Part shown: in pieces, positions 10,601 through 18,816 of the stretch
Layout of the letters: each line of letters starts with the position of its first letter
Numbering within the stretch: position 1 is the stretch's first letter
Assembly: GCA_030037785.1 (NCBI GenBank)
Contig: JASHQA010000183.1
Span: 1 to 35,048 of the forward strand
DNA: 35,048 nucleotides
Reading direction: 5' to 3'
From: Streptosporangiaceae bacterium
Lineage (GTDB): Bacteria; Actinomycetota; Actinomycetes; Streptosporangiales; Streptosporangiaceae
Notes under the pieces: model-generated
Database searches by the model: none
Told to the model about the DNA's origin: nothing
The model's input: the letters and a program-made list of their open reading frames with translations, nothing else
Program-made: the position numbers and the translations under genes

Positions 10601-10684
10601 ACGTCGCGTGGGGGCGCGCGCACCAGACGGGTTACCGATCCGATTCTCGGCTCCCGGCGACCGTGCGGAGGTCGCGGGGCTCAC
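7655..10684 (-). CDS. Membrane protein with LysM domain and C-terminal SARP/BTAD-type DNA-binding and TPR module
   Basis: GTG start overlapping upstream TGA (GTGA). LysM: VVTVQSGDCLWSIAQRYLGNGDLYPEIARLNYGRQ...LIMPGWQLLLP. OmpR-like wHTH plus BTAD at C-terminus: VSVLGPLVIGG...TDAVRQIIARTRRRLG...ALDWPRFRELV...EQLWRAVMRAEHAAG. Confidence 0.85.
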   Translation of the reverse strand: MSPATSARSPGAENRIGNPSGARAPTRRARAMAAGLAAVVALVAVVAGAPVLLFEFAGSPLPRRLAGWHQILAGLFSRDGAGLVLAVVRDGTWLAWLAFTACVLAEALAAVRGRRAPWLRLGGIQGAAARLVALAALTVGTSAASALPASAATVAAEDASQSQPGPLQLGTGPVAAVAGPVTAAATVVTVQSGDCLWSIAQRYLGNGDLYPEIARLNYGRQMGDGQAFTNPALIMPGWQLLLPAGGTAGSTAPGTADGAGQSAPLPGVSQHPGHATTDTHYRRRHPAARTAVTTAPSVGEPGGNAAGGPAARSSARADSTGPAPASRAAGHAAQVPQAAMFVTGALAGAILAGLTRLRFRQRQERRPGRRIALPASAAVLATEQRLRATTVAQPLQRLRDALAVLEAGVLAGNGRLPDIVGVHVAPDVLEVLLAAPAAEAPPAPFAVSPGRQGMCWQLPLPAAAALPAERPACHVLPGLVTVGSTADGYLLLDLESLQVTGCDGPPALVDQVVTTIATELAACQWSGWYELYLVGFDELAPLGRAEHCATLAEALCIIASRCARTQQRIAARAPVGVRELRLAEPDDEDWGLTILVSRAEPSPDQLTRLLDLVVDSRIGAAVLFAGDPEAADGRMAPVALQLAPDPLAADAIVANVVPLQITVRPHALSAAEYAAIGTLFTAADCDDVGPDEEPYTRYAAAPWIPQAAALRPGPDVAAGPQPEAPDDADAGGGNAHDTELLSGEPDASDPAAAGPDGTRPGTAEAAAAGLTVSVLGPLVIGGAAGQLQPKQAELVLALSLAAPAGLSNSALCSLLGADPDHPKPTDAVRQIIARTRRRLGLASDGAEYIIHAGRGQYLLHREAALDWPRFRELVASGGTDDLRSALALVRGEPFTGGYFWWIDIPLIESVRAEIVDAAERLADIELATGSPRAAARAARAGLLAEASAEQLWRAVMRAEHAAGNLAGVTEAWLRCLDAIQDVAPAGEPHADTTELYRRLVAAVPESART

Positions 10685-11568
10685 GCGCCGGTCACCAGCG
10701 CTTCCGCCTGCGCCACCCGGATGGGGATGCTCACCGGTACCGATAGCGCCGGAGCCAGCACCCCGCCCGCACCTCCGGAGCCGGTCCAGGCGACCTGCCA
10801 CACCACCGTGACCGACGCCGGGTAGGAATCGCCGACCAGGTCCGCCGACGGCTGCGCGTACGTGTACGAGCAGCCGGTGCGCTGCGTGGCGGCGGGCACC
10901 GCCGGGTCGTAGGCGGTTCCAGGACCGGGGCAGGTAACCGCGCCTGCGCCGGTGCCCGGGTCGAAACTCAGGGCGGACGGCGTTGCGGTCACGGTCGCCC
11001 AGACGGGCCCGGCTGTGACCGTTACCGTCAGCGAGTGCCAGCTGGCCGCCGGGATCCAGAACCACTCAGGCAGACCGACCAGCCCGTCGGCGCCGACCGG
11101 CGGGGCGGTGGCCGGCGGCAGCGCGGGCACCCGCAATTCCTGCAGCGCCTGGATTAGCAGCTGCGCCGGCGTTACCTGCGGTGCGTTCGGGGCGGTGCTG
11201 ACCAGCACCGCCTGCGGCCCGGGTCCGATCGCGCCGCCCAGGCAGTCCAGTAGCGCCCAGGCTTCACCGGATGGCGGCGGCCAGGACAGGCCGAGGCTCT
11301 GCGCCTGTGCCTGGTCGAGCGGGACGATGCTGCACGCTCCGCTCACGGACGTGCCGGGGCCGGCCGCACCGGTGCTCGCGGCGCTCTCGGATCCCGACGA
11401 ACACGGGACCGGGATGACGGTGCCGGCGACGTACGGCGCGCAGCCGCCGGGGTCGGCGGCAGCGGCCCGCTCCTCGCCGGCGATGGCGGAAACCGCGACG
11501 AGCACCAGCACGCACAGCGCCGCCAGGGCTAGCCTGCGCACCGGCCGGCGGCGCGTCACGGCGTGCAC
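10681..11568 (-). CDS. Exported hypothetical protein, middle gene of LysM-BTAD operon
   Basis: N-terminal signal-like segment RRLALAALCVLVLVAVSAIAGEERAAA; overlaps both neighbours (13 bp upstream, 4 bp downstream). Confidence 0.75.
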   Translation of the reverse strand: MHAVTRRRPVRRLALAALCVLVLVAVSAIAGEERAAAADPGGCAPYVAGTVIPVPCSSGSESAASTGAAGPGTSVSGACSIVPLDQAQAQSLGLSWPPPSGEAWALLDCLGGAIGPGPQAVLVSTAPNAPQVTPAQLLIQALQELRVPALPPATAPPVGADGLVGLPEWFWIPAASWHSLTVTVTAGPVWATVTATPSALSFDPGTGAGAVTCPGPGTAYDPAVPAATQRTGCSYTYAQPSADLVGDSYPASVTVVWQVAWTGSGGAGGVLAPALSVPVSIPIRVAQAEALVTGA

Positions 11569-12140
11569 GGCACGTCCTCGACCAGCTGGAACTGCACGAG
11601 CCAGCGGCCGGACAGCAAAGCGAGGTGAGTGACGATGTTCAGCTCGCCGACCCCGGCCGAGCCGGGCACGAGCTGACCGGTCGCCTGGTAGCTCAGGCCC
11701 ATGCCACTGGTGTCGTCGCAGTCATGGACGAACGCGGACTGACCGCTGATGGTGACGCTCAGCACGTGCAGGACGTCCTGGCCGAAGAACACCTCGCCCT
11801 TGGCCCAGATGCCGCTCATCGTCTGAACTGTGTCGTCAATGCGGTTCGCGGCGAGGTAGGGCTGCAGCAGCCGTCGGGCGGTCGCCGCGTTCCGCGACTT
11901 CTCGGCCGCGCTCACGGCGGCGGTGTAGCCGACGAGCGCGGCGATCACCTGCTGGCGCGGTGTGCGCGCAGCGGCCGGGCTGGCCACGGCGCCCGTCGCC
12001 GCGCGTGGTGACCTGGCTGGCAGCGGGACCGGCACGGCCGCGGCACCGCAGCCGACGACCACCGGCGTGAGAACCGCGACCGCAGCGACTACGCCGCGCC
12101 ACCTGAGTCGCGCGCGGCGCCGCACGTCTATAGACCTCAT
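11556..12140 (-). CDS. Putative lipoprotein, first gene of LysM-BTAD operon
   Basis: Lipobox-like VAVLTPVVVGC near N-terminus; GGAGG RBS before ATG 12140; 3' end overlaps next gene. Confidence 0.75.
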   Translation of the reverse strand: MRSIDVRRRARLRWRGVVAAVAVLTPVVVGCGAAAVPVPLPARSPRAATGAVASPAAARTPRQQVIAALVGYTAAVSAAEKSRNAATARRLLQPYLAANRIDDTVQTMSGIWAKGEVFFGQDVLHVLSVTISGQSAFVHDCDDTSGMGLSYQATGQLVPGSAGVGELNIVTHLALLSGRWLVQFQLVEDVPCTP

Positions 12141-12288
12141 CCGGGCCTCCGGAGTCCGGCGGGGCGCCGTCGACGGGCCGCCGCACTCGTGCGGTCTGTC
12201 GCCGTGCGTCCTGCGTCGTGCGCAGACGCTAGGACGACTCGCGCCCGCACGCGGCCGGAATCGGGTCTGTGCCCGGTGCCAGGGCCAA

Positions 12289-12321
12289 GCGGTAACGCCT
12301 GCGCAAGACAGGGGTTACGGC
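12289..12321 (-). terminator. Stem-loop immediately after DNA ligase stop
   Basis: gcggtaacgcctg-cgcaaga-caggggttacggc: 11 of 13 positions pair, starting right next to the TGA at 12324-12322; no clear U-tract. Confidence 0.5.
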
Positions 12322-13320
12322 TCAGGACTCGCGCACCACCTCGGCGGCGTCCTTGTCGTCGCGCAGGCCCTTGTACGCCGGCCCGCGTAGCCGTCCGGAT
12401 CTGGTCCAGCCGGCGAACGCGACCTCGGCCACGAGCACCGGCTCCACCCAGCGGGCGGACCTGGCGTCCTCGGCTGGAAGCTGACCCGCAAACGGAGCGG
12501 TGTCGCGGCGCAGCGCGGCGAGCTTGTCGGCAAGCATCCGGAGCGTCTGCTGGCTGAAGCCGGTGCCGACGTGACCGCAGTACACCAGGTCGCCGCCGGA
12601 GTGAACGCCGACGAGGAGGGAGCCGATCCAGCCAGCCCGGCCGCCCTCGCCGGGCTTCCAGCCACCGATGACGACCTCCTGCCGAAACACGTTTTTGACC
12701 TTCAGCCACGCAGCTGACCGGCGGCCAGGCTCGTACCGCGACGCGATCCGCTTCGCCATCACCCCTTCCAGTCGCTGCTGCACGGACACCGCCTGAATGT
12801 CGGGGCCGGACTCGCCGCGGAACGACGGCGGGACCTGCCAGTGGCCGCGGTCAAGCCCGAGACCCTCCAGTAGCTCACGGCGGCGCGCGTAGGGCTGCGC
12901 GAGCAGCGGCCTGCCGTCCAGCCAGAGCAGGTCAAAGGCCAGGTAACTGACCGGTATCTGGGCCGACAGAGCGACCGCCTGCGCGGCCGAGGCGATGTTC
13001 ATTCGCTGCTGCAGAGCCTCGAAGTCAGGCCATGACCCGCTGGCAAAGGCCACGATCTCCCCGTCCAGCACGGCTTCGCGGGCGCCCGTCAGTCCAGGGG
13101 CGCGGGCAAGCTCGGGGTAGGTGGTCGTGATGTCCCGGCCGGTGCGGGATGTCAGCCGGACGACGCCGTCGGTGCAGAACGCCAGGGCCCGCAGCCCGTC
13201 CCACTTCAGCTCGTACGCCCAGCCGGTGTCGTCGGACGGCAGCGGGCCCGCGGTGGCCAGCATCGGCCGCAACCCCGCGGGCGGGTCCTGCCAGGTCTGG
13301 TCCCGCTGGCCCGTTGCCAC
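12322..13320 (-). CDS. Stand-alone ATP-dependent DNA ligase (LigC/LigD ligase-domain type)
   Basis: Adenylation motif ELKWDGLRAL, SRTGRDITTTYPEL, LDGEIVAF, EGVMAKRI, AAWLKVKN, then OB-fold (VVIGGWKPGEGGR...GHVGTGF). Exact start uncertain (GTG 13320 or inner ATG). Confidence 0.9.
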   Translation of the reverse strand: MATGQRDQTWQDPPAGLRPMLATAGPLPSDDTGWAYELKWDGLRALAFCTDGVVRLTSRTGRDITTTYPELARAPGLTGAREAVLDGEIVAFASGSWPDFEALQQRMNIASAAQAVALSAQIPVSYLAFDLLWLDGRPLLAQPYARRRELLEGLGLDRGHWQVPPSFRGESGPDIQAVSVQQRLEGVMAKRIASRYEPGRRSAAWLKVKNVFRQEVVIGGWKPGEGGRAGWIGSLLVGVHSGGDLVYCGHVGTGFSQQTLRMLADKLAALRRDTAPFAGQLPAEDARSARWVEPVLVAEVAFAGWTRSGRLRGPAYKGLRDDKDAAEVVRES

Positions 13321-13411
13321 CCTCCGATCCTGCCAATGCTTGTCAGCCCGCTGGCCGGGAACCCTCCATCGGAGTGGCCCGGCGAGGAGGCGGCGCACCG
13401 GGACCCGCCTA

Positions 13412-13440
13412 TTGAGCACATTTCAGAGCGACCTGATAGC
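13412..13440 (+). promoter_or_regulatory. Candidate sigma70-type promoter for sulfotransferase gene
   Basis: TTGAGC (13412-13417), 17-nt spacer, GATAGC (13435-13440), about 45 nt upstream of the start. Confidence 0.35.
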
Positions 13441-13485
13441 TTTCTATGGCCCGCACGTGGTCGGGCTGGCGCACGGGAGGTCGCG

Positions 13486-14475
13486 GTGGCGCTTCCGGAT
13501 TTTTTCGTGGCTGGTGTTCCCAAGGCCGGGACGACCGCGCTGCACGCCGCGCTCGCACAGCACCCCGAGCTGTACATGTCGGCGGTGAAGGAGCCCAAGT
13601 TCTTCCTCACCGACGGCCCGCCCCCGGAGCAGGGCGGCCCCGGCGACGCCACGACCTACGCCGAGCACGTCTGGCGCCGGCCGGACTACGAGGCTCTCTT
13701 TGATCCGGCGCCGGCCGGCACGCTGCGCGGCGAGTCCACGCCGTTCTACCTGTACAACCAGGCGGCCCAGCGGCGCATCAGGGCGCTGGTGCCGCACGCC
13801 CGGATGATCGTTGTACTGCGGGATCCGATCGAGCGCGCGCACTCGAACTGGACCCACTTGTGGTCGGCCGGGCTGGACCCGATCGATGACTTCCTCCGGG
13901 CCTGCGCCGCCGAGGACCGGCGGGCCGCCGCGGGCTGGGCGGACTTCTGGCACTACAAGCGGCTCGGCCTGTACGGGGCGCAGCTCCAGCACCTGTACTC
14001 GGTGTTCCCGGCCGCGCAGGTGCTGCTGTTCCGGTACCGGGAACTGCTCGAGGACCGGGCGGGGGTGCTGGACCGGATCTGCTCCTTCCTCGGCATCAGC
14101 CAGGGCTTGATCTCGGACCTGCCCAAGGAGAACGTCACGGCTCATCCAGACCTGACCCGGCGGCACCGGTACCTGTCCGCGCTGCTGCGGGCCGGCTCGG
14201 CGATCACCAGCGCGCTGCCGGGCCATCCGGCCAAGGCAGTGATCGACAAGCTGGAAGGCAGCCTCCAGCGGGGCGCCGCGCCACGACGTCCGCTGACGTG
14301 GGCGCAGCGACAGGCGCTCATCCCGTTTTTCGAGGCGGACGTGCGGCTGCTCGGAGAACTGACCGGCGAGGATTTCACGGGCTGGCTCGGCCCGCGCTCG
14401 GACTCCGGCGGACTGGTCGGCGCGCGGCCGACCGGTCAGCGGCAGGCCCGCAACGGCCGCCCGCGCGAGTACTAG
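13486..14475 (+). CDS. PAPS-dependent sulfotransferase
   Basis: 5'-PSB loop FVAGVPKAGTTALHAAL; 3'-PB RDPIERAHSNW; GTG start preceded by GGGAGG. Confidence 0.88.
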   Translation: MALPDFFVAGVPKAGTTALHAALAQHPELYMSAVKEPKFFLTDGPPPEQGGPGDATTYAEHVWRRPDYEALFDPAPAGTLRGESTPFYLYNQAAQRRIRALVPHARMIVVLRDPIERAHSNWTHLWSAGLDPIDDFLRACAAEDRRAAAGWADFWHYKRLGLYGAQLQHLYSVFPAAQVLLFRYRELLEDRAGVLDRICSFLGISQGLISDLPKENVTAHPDLTRRHRYLSALLRAGSAITSALPGHPAKAVIDKLEGSLQRGAAPRRPLTWAQRQALIPFFEADVRLLGELTGEDFTGWLGPRSDSGGLVGARPTGQRQARNGRPREY

Positions 14476-14479
14476 CGGG

Positions 14480-15385
14480 CTACCGCAGCTCCGTCCGTAG
14501 CTCGTGCTGACCATCCGGGCGGGTGTACTCGTAGTACCACCGCTCACGGCCGTCGCCGAGCGCGACGATGTCCACGTAACGCAGGCCGCGCGTGCCATCC
14601 GACCCGCCGCCCACGGGAACGGAGCCGTTGGCGGCCAGCGCAGCCGGCCCGATCCCGGTCGCCAGGCCGGTTCGCTCCTCGAAGTTCTCGGCCGCGGTCG
14701 CCCGGCCGTCATAGAGCGCTACGACCCGGTCCGGCTCAAACCGCACCGCGGTCACCCGGACGCCGCGCGCGTCCCACTCGTCCGGCCGCGGGGTCAGCGC
14801 GTGGCCGTGCGAGATCCAGTCGACGCCGTCGAGACTGGAGAAGTAGTCGGTGCTCATCCGGTCGGTGTGGCCGGGATCGGCGAGCGGGTGCACCGAGGCC
14901 CACAGGTGCCACGTTCCCTCGTGAATTCTGATCACCGGATCCTTGACGGCCGAGCCAGCGTCACCCGGCAGCACCACCACGCGCTTGACCGGGTCGAAGG
15001 CGTCCGGTGCGGGCGCCTCGAGCAGCTCGACACGCCAGTGCTTGGTTCCCGGCGTCGCGCAGCTCAGGTACAGCCGCCAGCCGCCAGCGGGGGTCCGCAT
15101 CAGGGCCGGCCGCTCCAGCGAGTCGGCGGCCATGTCCTCCTTGGCGATGACTTGCATGGTCTGGAAGTGCACGCCGTCGGCTGAGCGAGCCACGACCACG
15201 GCATAGCCACGCCGCGGGCCACCGCGGAGCCGGTAGGTCAGGATGATCTCGTCGCCGTCGACGAGCGCACTCGGCGCGCCCGTCCAGCTACCCGGCTCGG
15301 GTCCCGGCGGTCCGGCAACGATGACGGAGCGTTCTGGGTATGGCTCGAGCACGGAAAGCTGGGGCGGGTACTCCTCGGCGACCAT
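14480..15385 (-). CDS. Five-bladed beta-propeller protein, GH43/GH32-like
   Basis: Repeated propeller-like strands: TGAPSALVDGDEIILTYRLRGG, SLERPALMRTPAGGWRLYLSCA, VKDPVIRIHEGTWHLWASVHP, VRFEPDRVVALYDGR. Confidence 0.6.
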   Translation of the reverse strand: MVAEEYPPQLSVLEPYPERSVIVAGPPGPEPGSWTGAPSALVDGDEIILTYRLRGGPRRGYAVVVARSADGVHFQTMQVIAKEDMAADSLERPALMRTPAGGWRLYLSCATPGTKHWRVELLEAPAPDAFDPVKRVVVLPGDAGSAVKDPVIRIHEGTWHLWASVHPLADPGHTDRMSTDYFSSLDGVDWISHGHALTPRPDEWDARGVRVTAVRFEPDRVVALYDGRATAAENFEERTGLATGIGPAALAANGSVPVGGGSDGTRGLRYVDIVALGDGRERWYYEYTRPDGQHELRTELR

Positions 15386-15452
15386 ATTGCGAAGAATAAG
15401 CGATCTGCACCCGTGGTGTGCCGCGTGCGCGACATGCGGGCCCGCTCTCCCG

Positions 15453-17021
15453 CTAGCTCACCTGGGCCGTTCGGCCCGCCCAGTACGGCGCCCGCAGCTG
15501 TCGCTTAAGGATCTTGCCGGACCCGGTCCGCGGGAGCTCATCGACGTAGTCGATCGACCGCGGCACCTTGTAGCTGGCCAGGTGCTGCTTGCCGAAGTCC
15601 TTGATCTCGTCCGGCGAGAGCGACGCACCCGGCGCCAGCACAACGGTCGCGTGCACCAGCTCGCCCCAGTCTTCTGACGGGATGCCGAACACGGCGATGT
15701 CGTAGATGGCCGGGTGCTGCTCGAGCGCCGCCTCGATCTCCGCCGGGTAGATGTTCATGCCGCCGGAGATGATCATGTCGCTCTTGCGGTCGCAGATGTA
15801 GAGATAGCCCTCGTCGTCCCGGTAGGCGATGTCACCGACCGTGTGGAAGTCACCGCGGCTGCTCGCCTCGTAGCTATCCTGCTGCTTGTAGTAGTCGTTG
15901 AAGACGGCGGCCGACCGCACGTACAGCTCGCCGGTGTGCTCGGGCCCGGTGCCGGTGACCTCGCTGCCGTCCTCGTCGAACAGCACGACCTCCACGCCGG
16001 GGGCCGGCTTGCCACACGACCCTGGCTTGCGCATCTGGTCCTTCGGCTCCAGCACGCAGTCGACGCCGAGCTCGGTCGAGCCGTAGATCTCCCACAGCGA
16101 CTCGGGCGGGAAGTCCGCGACGTACTGCTGCTTGAGCGCGAAGCTCCACGGCGCCGCGTTCGCCAGCATGATGCGCATGGACGACCGGTCGTAGCGCGCC
16201 TTGACGTCGTCCGGCAGCGCGCACACCATCCGCATCAGCGCTGGCGCCGAGAACGTGGACGTCGCGGAGTACTTGTCCAGCAGCCGCAGCCAGTCCTCCG
16301 CGTCGAACTTACGCTGCACGACTATGGTCTGGCCGAACAGCAGGGCAAAGGCGAGGACCATGCCCGGCCCGCTGTGATACAGCGGCCCCGAGGTCAGGTA
16401 GATGTCGTCGGGCCGGTAACCGAGCAGGTTGATGAGCCCGGCAAAGGCCGCCGGGTCGGTGCCGCGCCGGACGGCCCCCTTCGGCTTGCCGCTCGTGCCC
16501 GATGTGTAGATCATGGTCGCCGCCGCGGCGGCGGCGTCCGCATCGACGTCCGGCGGCTGGTCCGACGCGGCGGCAGTGAGCTCCTCGCAGCGCAGCATGC
16601 CGTCCGGAGCCGGGCCAGCGCCGCCAAATACGATCACGTGCCGCAGCCGCGGCAGCGTGCCCACCAGCCCGCTGAACAGGTGCGCGTGCTCCGCGTCGAC
16701 GTAGCCGATCTCCGCGTCGGAGTGCTCGATGACGTAGCGCGCCTCCTCCGGGGTGAGCCGGTAGTTCAGCGCGACGGCCACCCCGCCGACCTTGCGCGTG
16801 GCGTTCAGCACCTCGATGACCGGCAGCGAGTTCGGTCCGCACCAGACGACCTTCTGTCCCGGCTCGGCGCCGAGCGAGCGGAGCGCGTTCGCGAGCCTGT
16901 TGACGGCGGCCTCCAGCTCGGCGTACGTCCGCTGGACCACGTCGCCGTCGCCCTTGTCGTCGATCACGGCGAGCTTGTCCGGCTGAGCCCCGGCGTAGAC
17001 CGTCAGGATGTCGTCTGGCAT
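15453..17021 (-). CDS. Acyl-CoA synthetase / AMP-dependent ligase (ANL superfamily)
   Basis: MIYTSGTSGKPKGAV, EIYGSTELG, YICDRKSDMIISGGMNIYPAEIE, PRTGSGKILKRQLR. Alternative GTG start at 17027. Confidence 0.93.
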   Translation of the reverse strand: MPDDILTVYAGAQPDKLAVIDDKGDGDVVQRTYAELEAAVNRLANALRSLGAEPGQKVVWCGPNSLPVIEVLNATRKVGGVAVALNYRLTPEEARYVIEHSDAEIGYVDAEHAHLFSGLVGTLPRLRHVIVFGGAGPAPDGMLRCEELTAAASDQPPDVDADAAAAAATMIYTSGTSGKPKGAVRRGTDPAAFAGLINLLGYRPDDIYLTSGPLYHSGPGMVLAFALLFGQTIVVQRKFDAEDWLRLLDKYSATSTFSAPALMRMVCALPDDVKARYDRSSMRIMLANAAPWSFALKQQYVADFPPESLWEIYGSTELGVDCVLEPKDQMRKPGSCGKPAPGVEVVLFDEDGSEVTGTGPEHTGELYVRSAAVFNDYYKQQDSYEASSRGDFHTVGDIAYRDDEGYLYICDRKSDMIISGGMNIYPAEIEAALEQHPAIYDIAVFGIPSEDWGELVHATVVLAPGASLSPDEIKDFGKQHLASYKVPRSIDYVDELPRTGSGKILKRQLRAPYWAGRTAQVS

Positions 17022-17136
17022 TGGCACCTGCCCATCGTCGCGTTGCGGCGTCCCGCACCTGGAAGTTCTCTTCTACACCCTGTACCGAATCACGCTCGGT
17101 TGTCACCCCTCGTGCCAGCCTTCGAGCCGAGGATCG

Positions 17137-17817
17137 CTAGCGCCCGGCCGCGTCCGCGAGCCGCAGGGCGGCGGCGACCAGCCGGTCGGCACGGCGCCCG
17201 GCGGCCGGCTCCGCGGCGCGCGTCTCCGCGAGCAGCCGATCCGGGTCCTGACCAGCCCGCTCGGCCTCGGCTCGGCCGCCGTCAGCGAGCCAGCGGCCGA
17301 CCTGAGCGCCGTCGACCTCCGGGTGGAACTGGACCGCGAGGTGCGGTCCGACGCCGTAGGCCTGGACGCATACGTCGTTGCTGGCCAGCACCCGCGCGCC
17401 GGGGGGCGGCAGGCACCGGTCGCGGTGGAACTCCAGCCAGGGGCCCGGTTCGATCAGGCCCGCATCGGCGGTCTGCACGGTGACCCAGCCGACCTCGCTG
17501 CGCGGTGCCGCCTCGACCCGGCCGCCGAGCGCCACCGTCAGCGCCTGGGCACCGAAGCAGATGCCGAGGACCGGGATGCCGGCCGCGTCGGCCTGCCGCA
17601 GCCAGTCCAGCTCCGCGCCGATCCAGTCCGCGATCCGCTCCTCGTACACCGACCAGGCCGCGCCCAGCACGACCACGTGGCCGACCCCGTCCAGTGACGG
17701 CAGCGGCGGCTGTCCGGGGAACAGGTGCGTGCTGAGCTCCGCGCCGCGGGCGGCGAACGCGTCGGCGACGAAGCCGGCCTCGTCGATCCGGTGGTGCCGC
17801 ACCACGATCACGCGCAT
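17137..17817 (-). CDS. Class I glutamine amidotransferase (GMP synthase-like)
   Basis: Nucleophile elbow VLGICFGAQALTVALGG; HLAVQFHPEVD; AGGGAG RBS before ATG. Confidence 0.88.
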   Translation of the reverse strand: MRVIVVRHHRIDEAGFVADAFAARGAELSTHLFPGQPPLPSLDGVGHVVVLGAAWSVYEERIADWIGAELDWLRQADAAGIPVLGICFGAQALTVALGGRVEAAPRSEVGWVTVQTADAGLIEPGPWLEFHRDRCLPPPGARVLASNDVCVQAYGVGPHLAVQFHPEVDGAQVGRWLADGGRAEAERAGQDPDRLLAETRAAEPAAGRRADRLVAAALRLADAAGR

Positions 17818-17844
17818 CCGGCTGCTCCCTCTGCTCGGAAACGA

Positions 17845-17893
17845 TTATCGATTGGGTTTCTCAGTAATAGTTACTGAGAAACCCAATCGATAA
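17845..17893. repeat. Perfect 23-bp inverted repeat, 3-nt spacer, in divergent intergenic region
   Basis: TTATCGATTGGGTTTCTCAGTAA-TAG-TTACTGAGAAACCCAATCGATAA; arms 17845-17867 and 17871-17893, no mismatches. Confidence 0.97.
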
Positions 17894-17919
17894 CGGGTCC
17901 CGACTCGCCAGGATGAGAC

Positions 17920-18816
17920 ATGAGCTGGCGGCTGACGGACAGCCTGGACGACTTCGAGCGCGCGGCGGGGGCGCACCTGAGCGCCGATCCGGTGCGGCAG
18001 ACCGTGCCGTTGTCGGTGCTGGCCACCCTGCGGCACGCGGGCATGTCGAGGTACGGCGCCGACGCGCCGGTGTTCGGCTGGCACCAGCGGGCCGATGGCG
18101 CCGTCGACGGCGCAGTGCTGCAGACACCGCCGTTCCCGCTGCTGGTGGCCACCCTGCCGGCCGGATCGGTGCCCGGCTTGCTCGCGGCGCTGGCCGCCGG
18201 GCGCGGGCTGCCGACCGCGGTCAATCTCGCCGCCACCGACGAGGCCGGCTTCCTCGCCGACTGGATGAGCGAGACCGGCGGCACCGGAACGGCCAGCGGC
18301 CGGAGTCGGCTCTACCTGCTCGGCAACCTCGTGCCGCCGGCGCCGGCGCCCCGTGGCGTCGCGCGACTGGCCAGCCACGCGGACGCGGGACTGCTTGTCG
18401 ACTGGCACCAGGCGTTCCGGGCTGAAGCCGAGGCAGCGGGCCCGGAGCACTCGAGCCGAGTCGTAGCGGACCAGCTCAGCCACGATGGGCTCATGCTGTG
18501 GGAGGCCGGCGGCGAGCCAGTCGCGATGGCCGGGCTGACCCGCACCGTGGCCGGCGTGGCCAGGGTGACCGGCGTCTACACCCCGCCCGCGCACCGACGG
18601 CACGGGTACGCGGCCGGCGCTACGGCGGCGATCAGCCGGGCTGCGCTGGCAGCGGGCGCTCGCAGCGTCGTGCTGTTCACCGACCTGGCGAATCCGACCA
18701 GCAACGCGCTGTATCAGCGGCTCGGCTACCGGCCGGTGCTTGACCGGGTGCTGCTGAGAGTGGCGGCGGGGGCGAACGTCACGGCCGAGGCCCGCACGCC
18801 GTCGGCACGGTCATGA
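17920..18816 (+). CDS. GNAT-family N-acetyltransferase
   Basis: C-terminal GNAT core: VAMAGLTRTVAGVARVTGVYTPPAHRRHGYAAGATAAIS...VVLFTDLANPTSNALYQRLGYRPV. Confidence 0.88.
   Translation: MSWRLTDSLDDFERAAGAHLSADPVRQTVPLSVLATLRHAGMSRYGADAPVFGWHQRADGAVDGAVLQTPPFPLLVATLPAGSVPGLLAALAAGRGLPTAVNLAATDEAGFLADWMSETGGTGTASGRSRLYLLGNLVPPAPAPRGVARLASHADAGLLVDWHQAFRAEAEAAGPEHSSRVVADQLSHDGLMLWEAGGEPVAMAGLTRTVAGVARVTGVYTPPAHRRHGYAAGATAAISRAALAAGARSVVLFTDLANPTSNALYQRLGYRPVLDRVLLRVAAGANVTAEARTPSARS

Noticed and set aside
17845-17893. Palindrome as bidirectional terminator
   Set aside because: The flanking genes diverge, so no transcript of either gene ends here; no U-tract.
17845-18603. Minus-strand ORF ending in RLGFSVTITEKPNR and plus-strand ORF 17378-17893 ending in RLGFSVIVTEKPNR
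   Set aside because: The near-identical C-termini are not homologous proteins; they come from the two arms of the perfect palindrome read in opposite directions.
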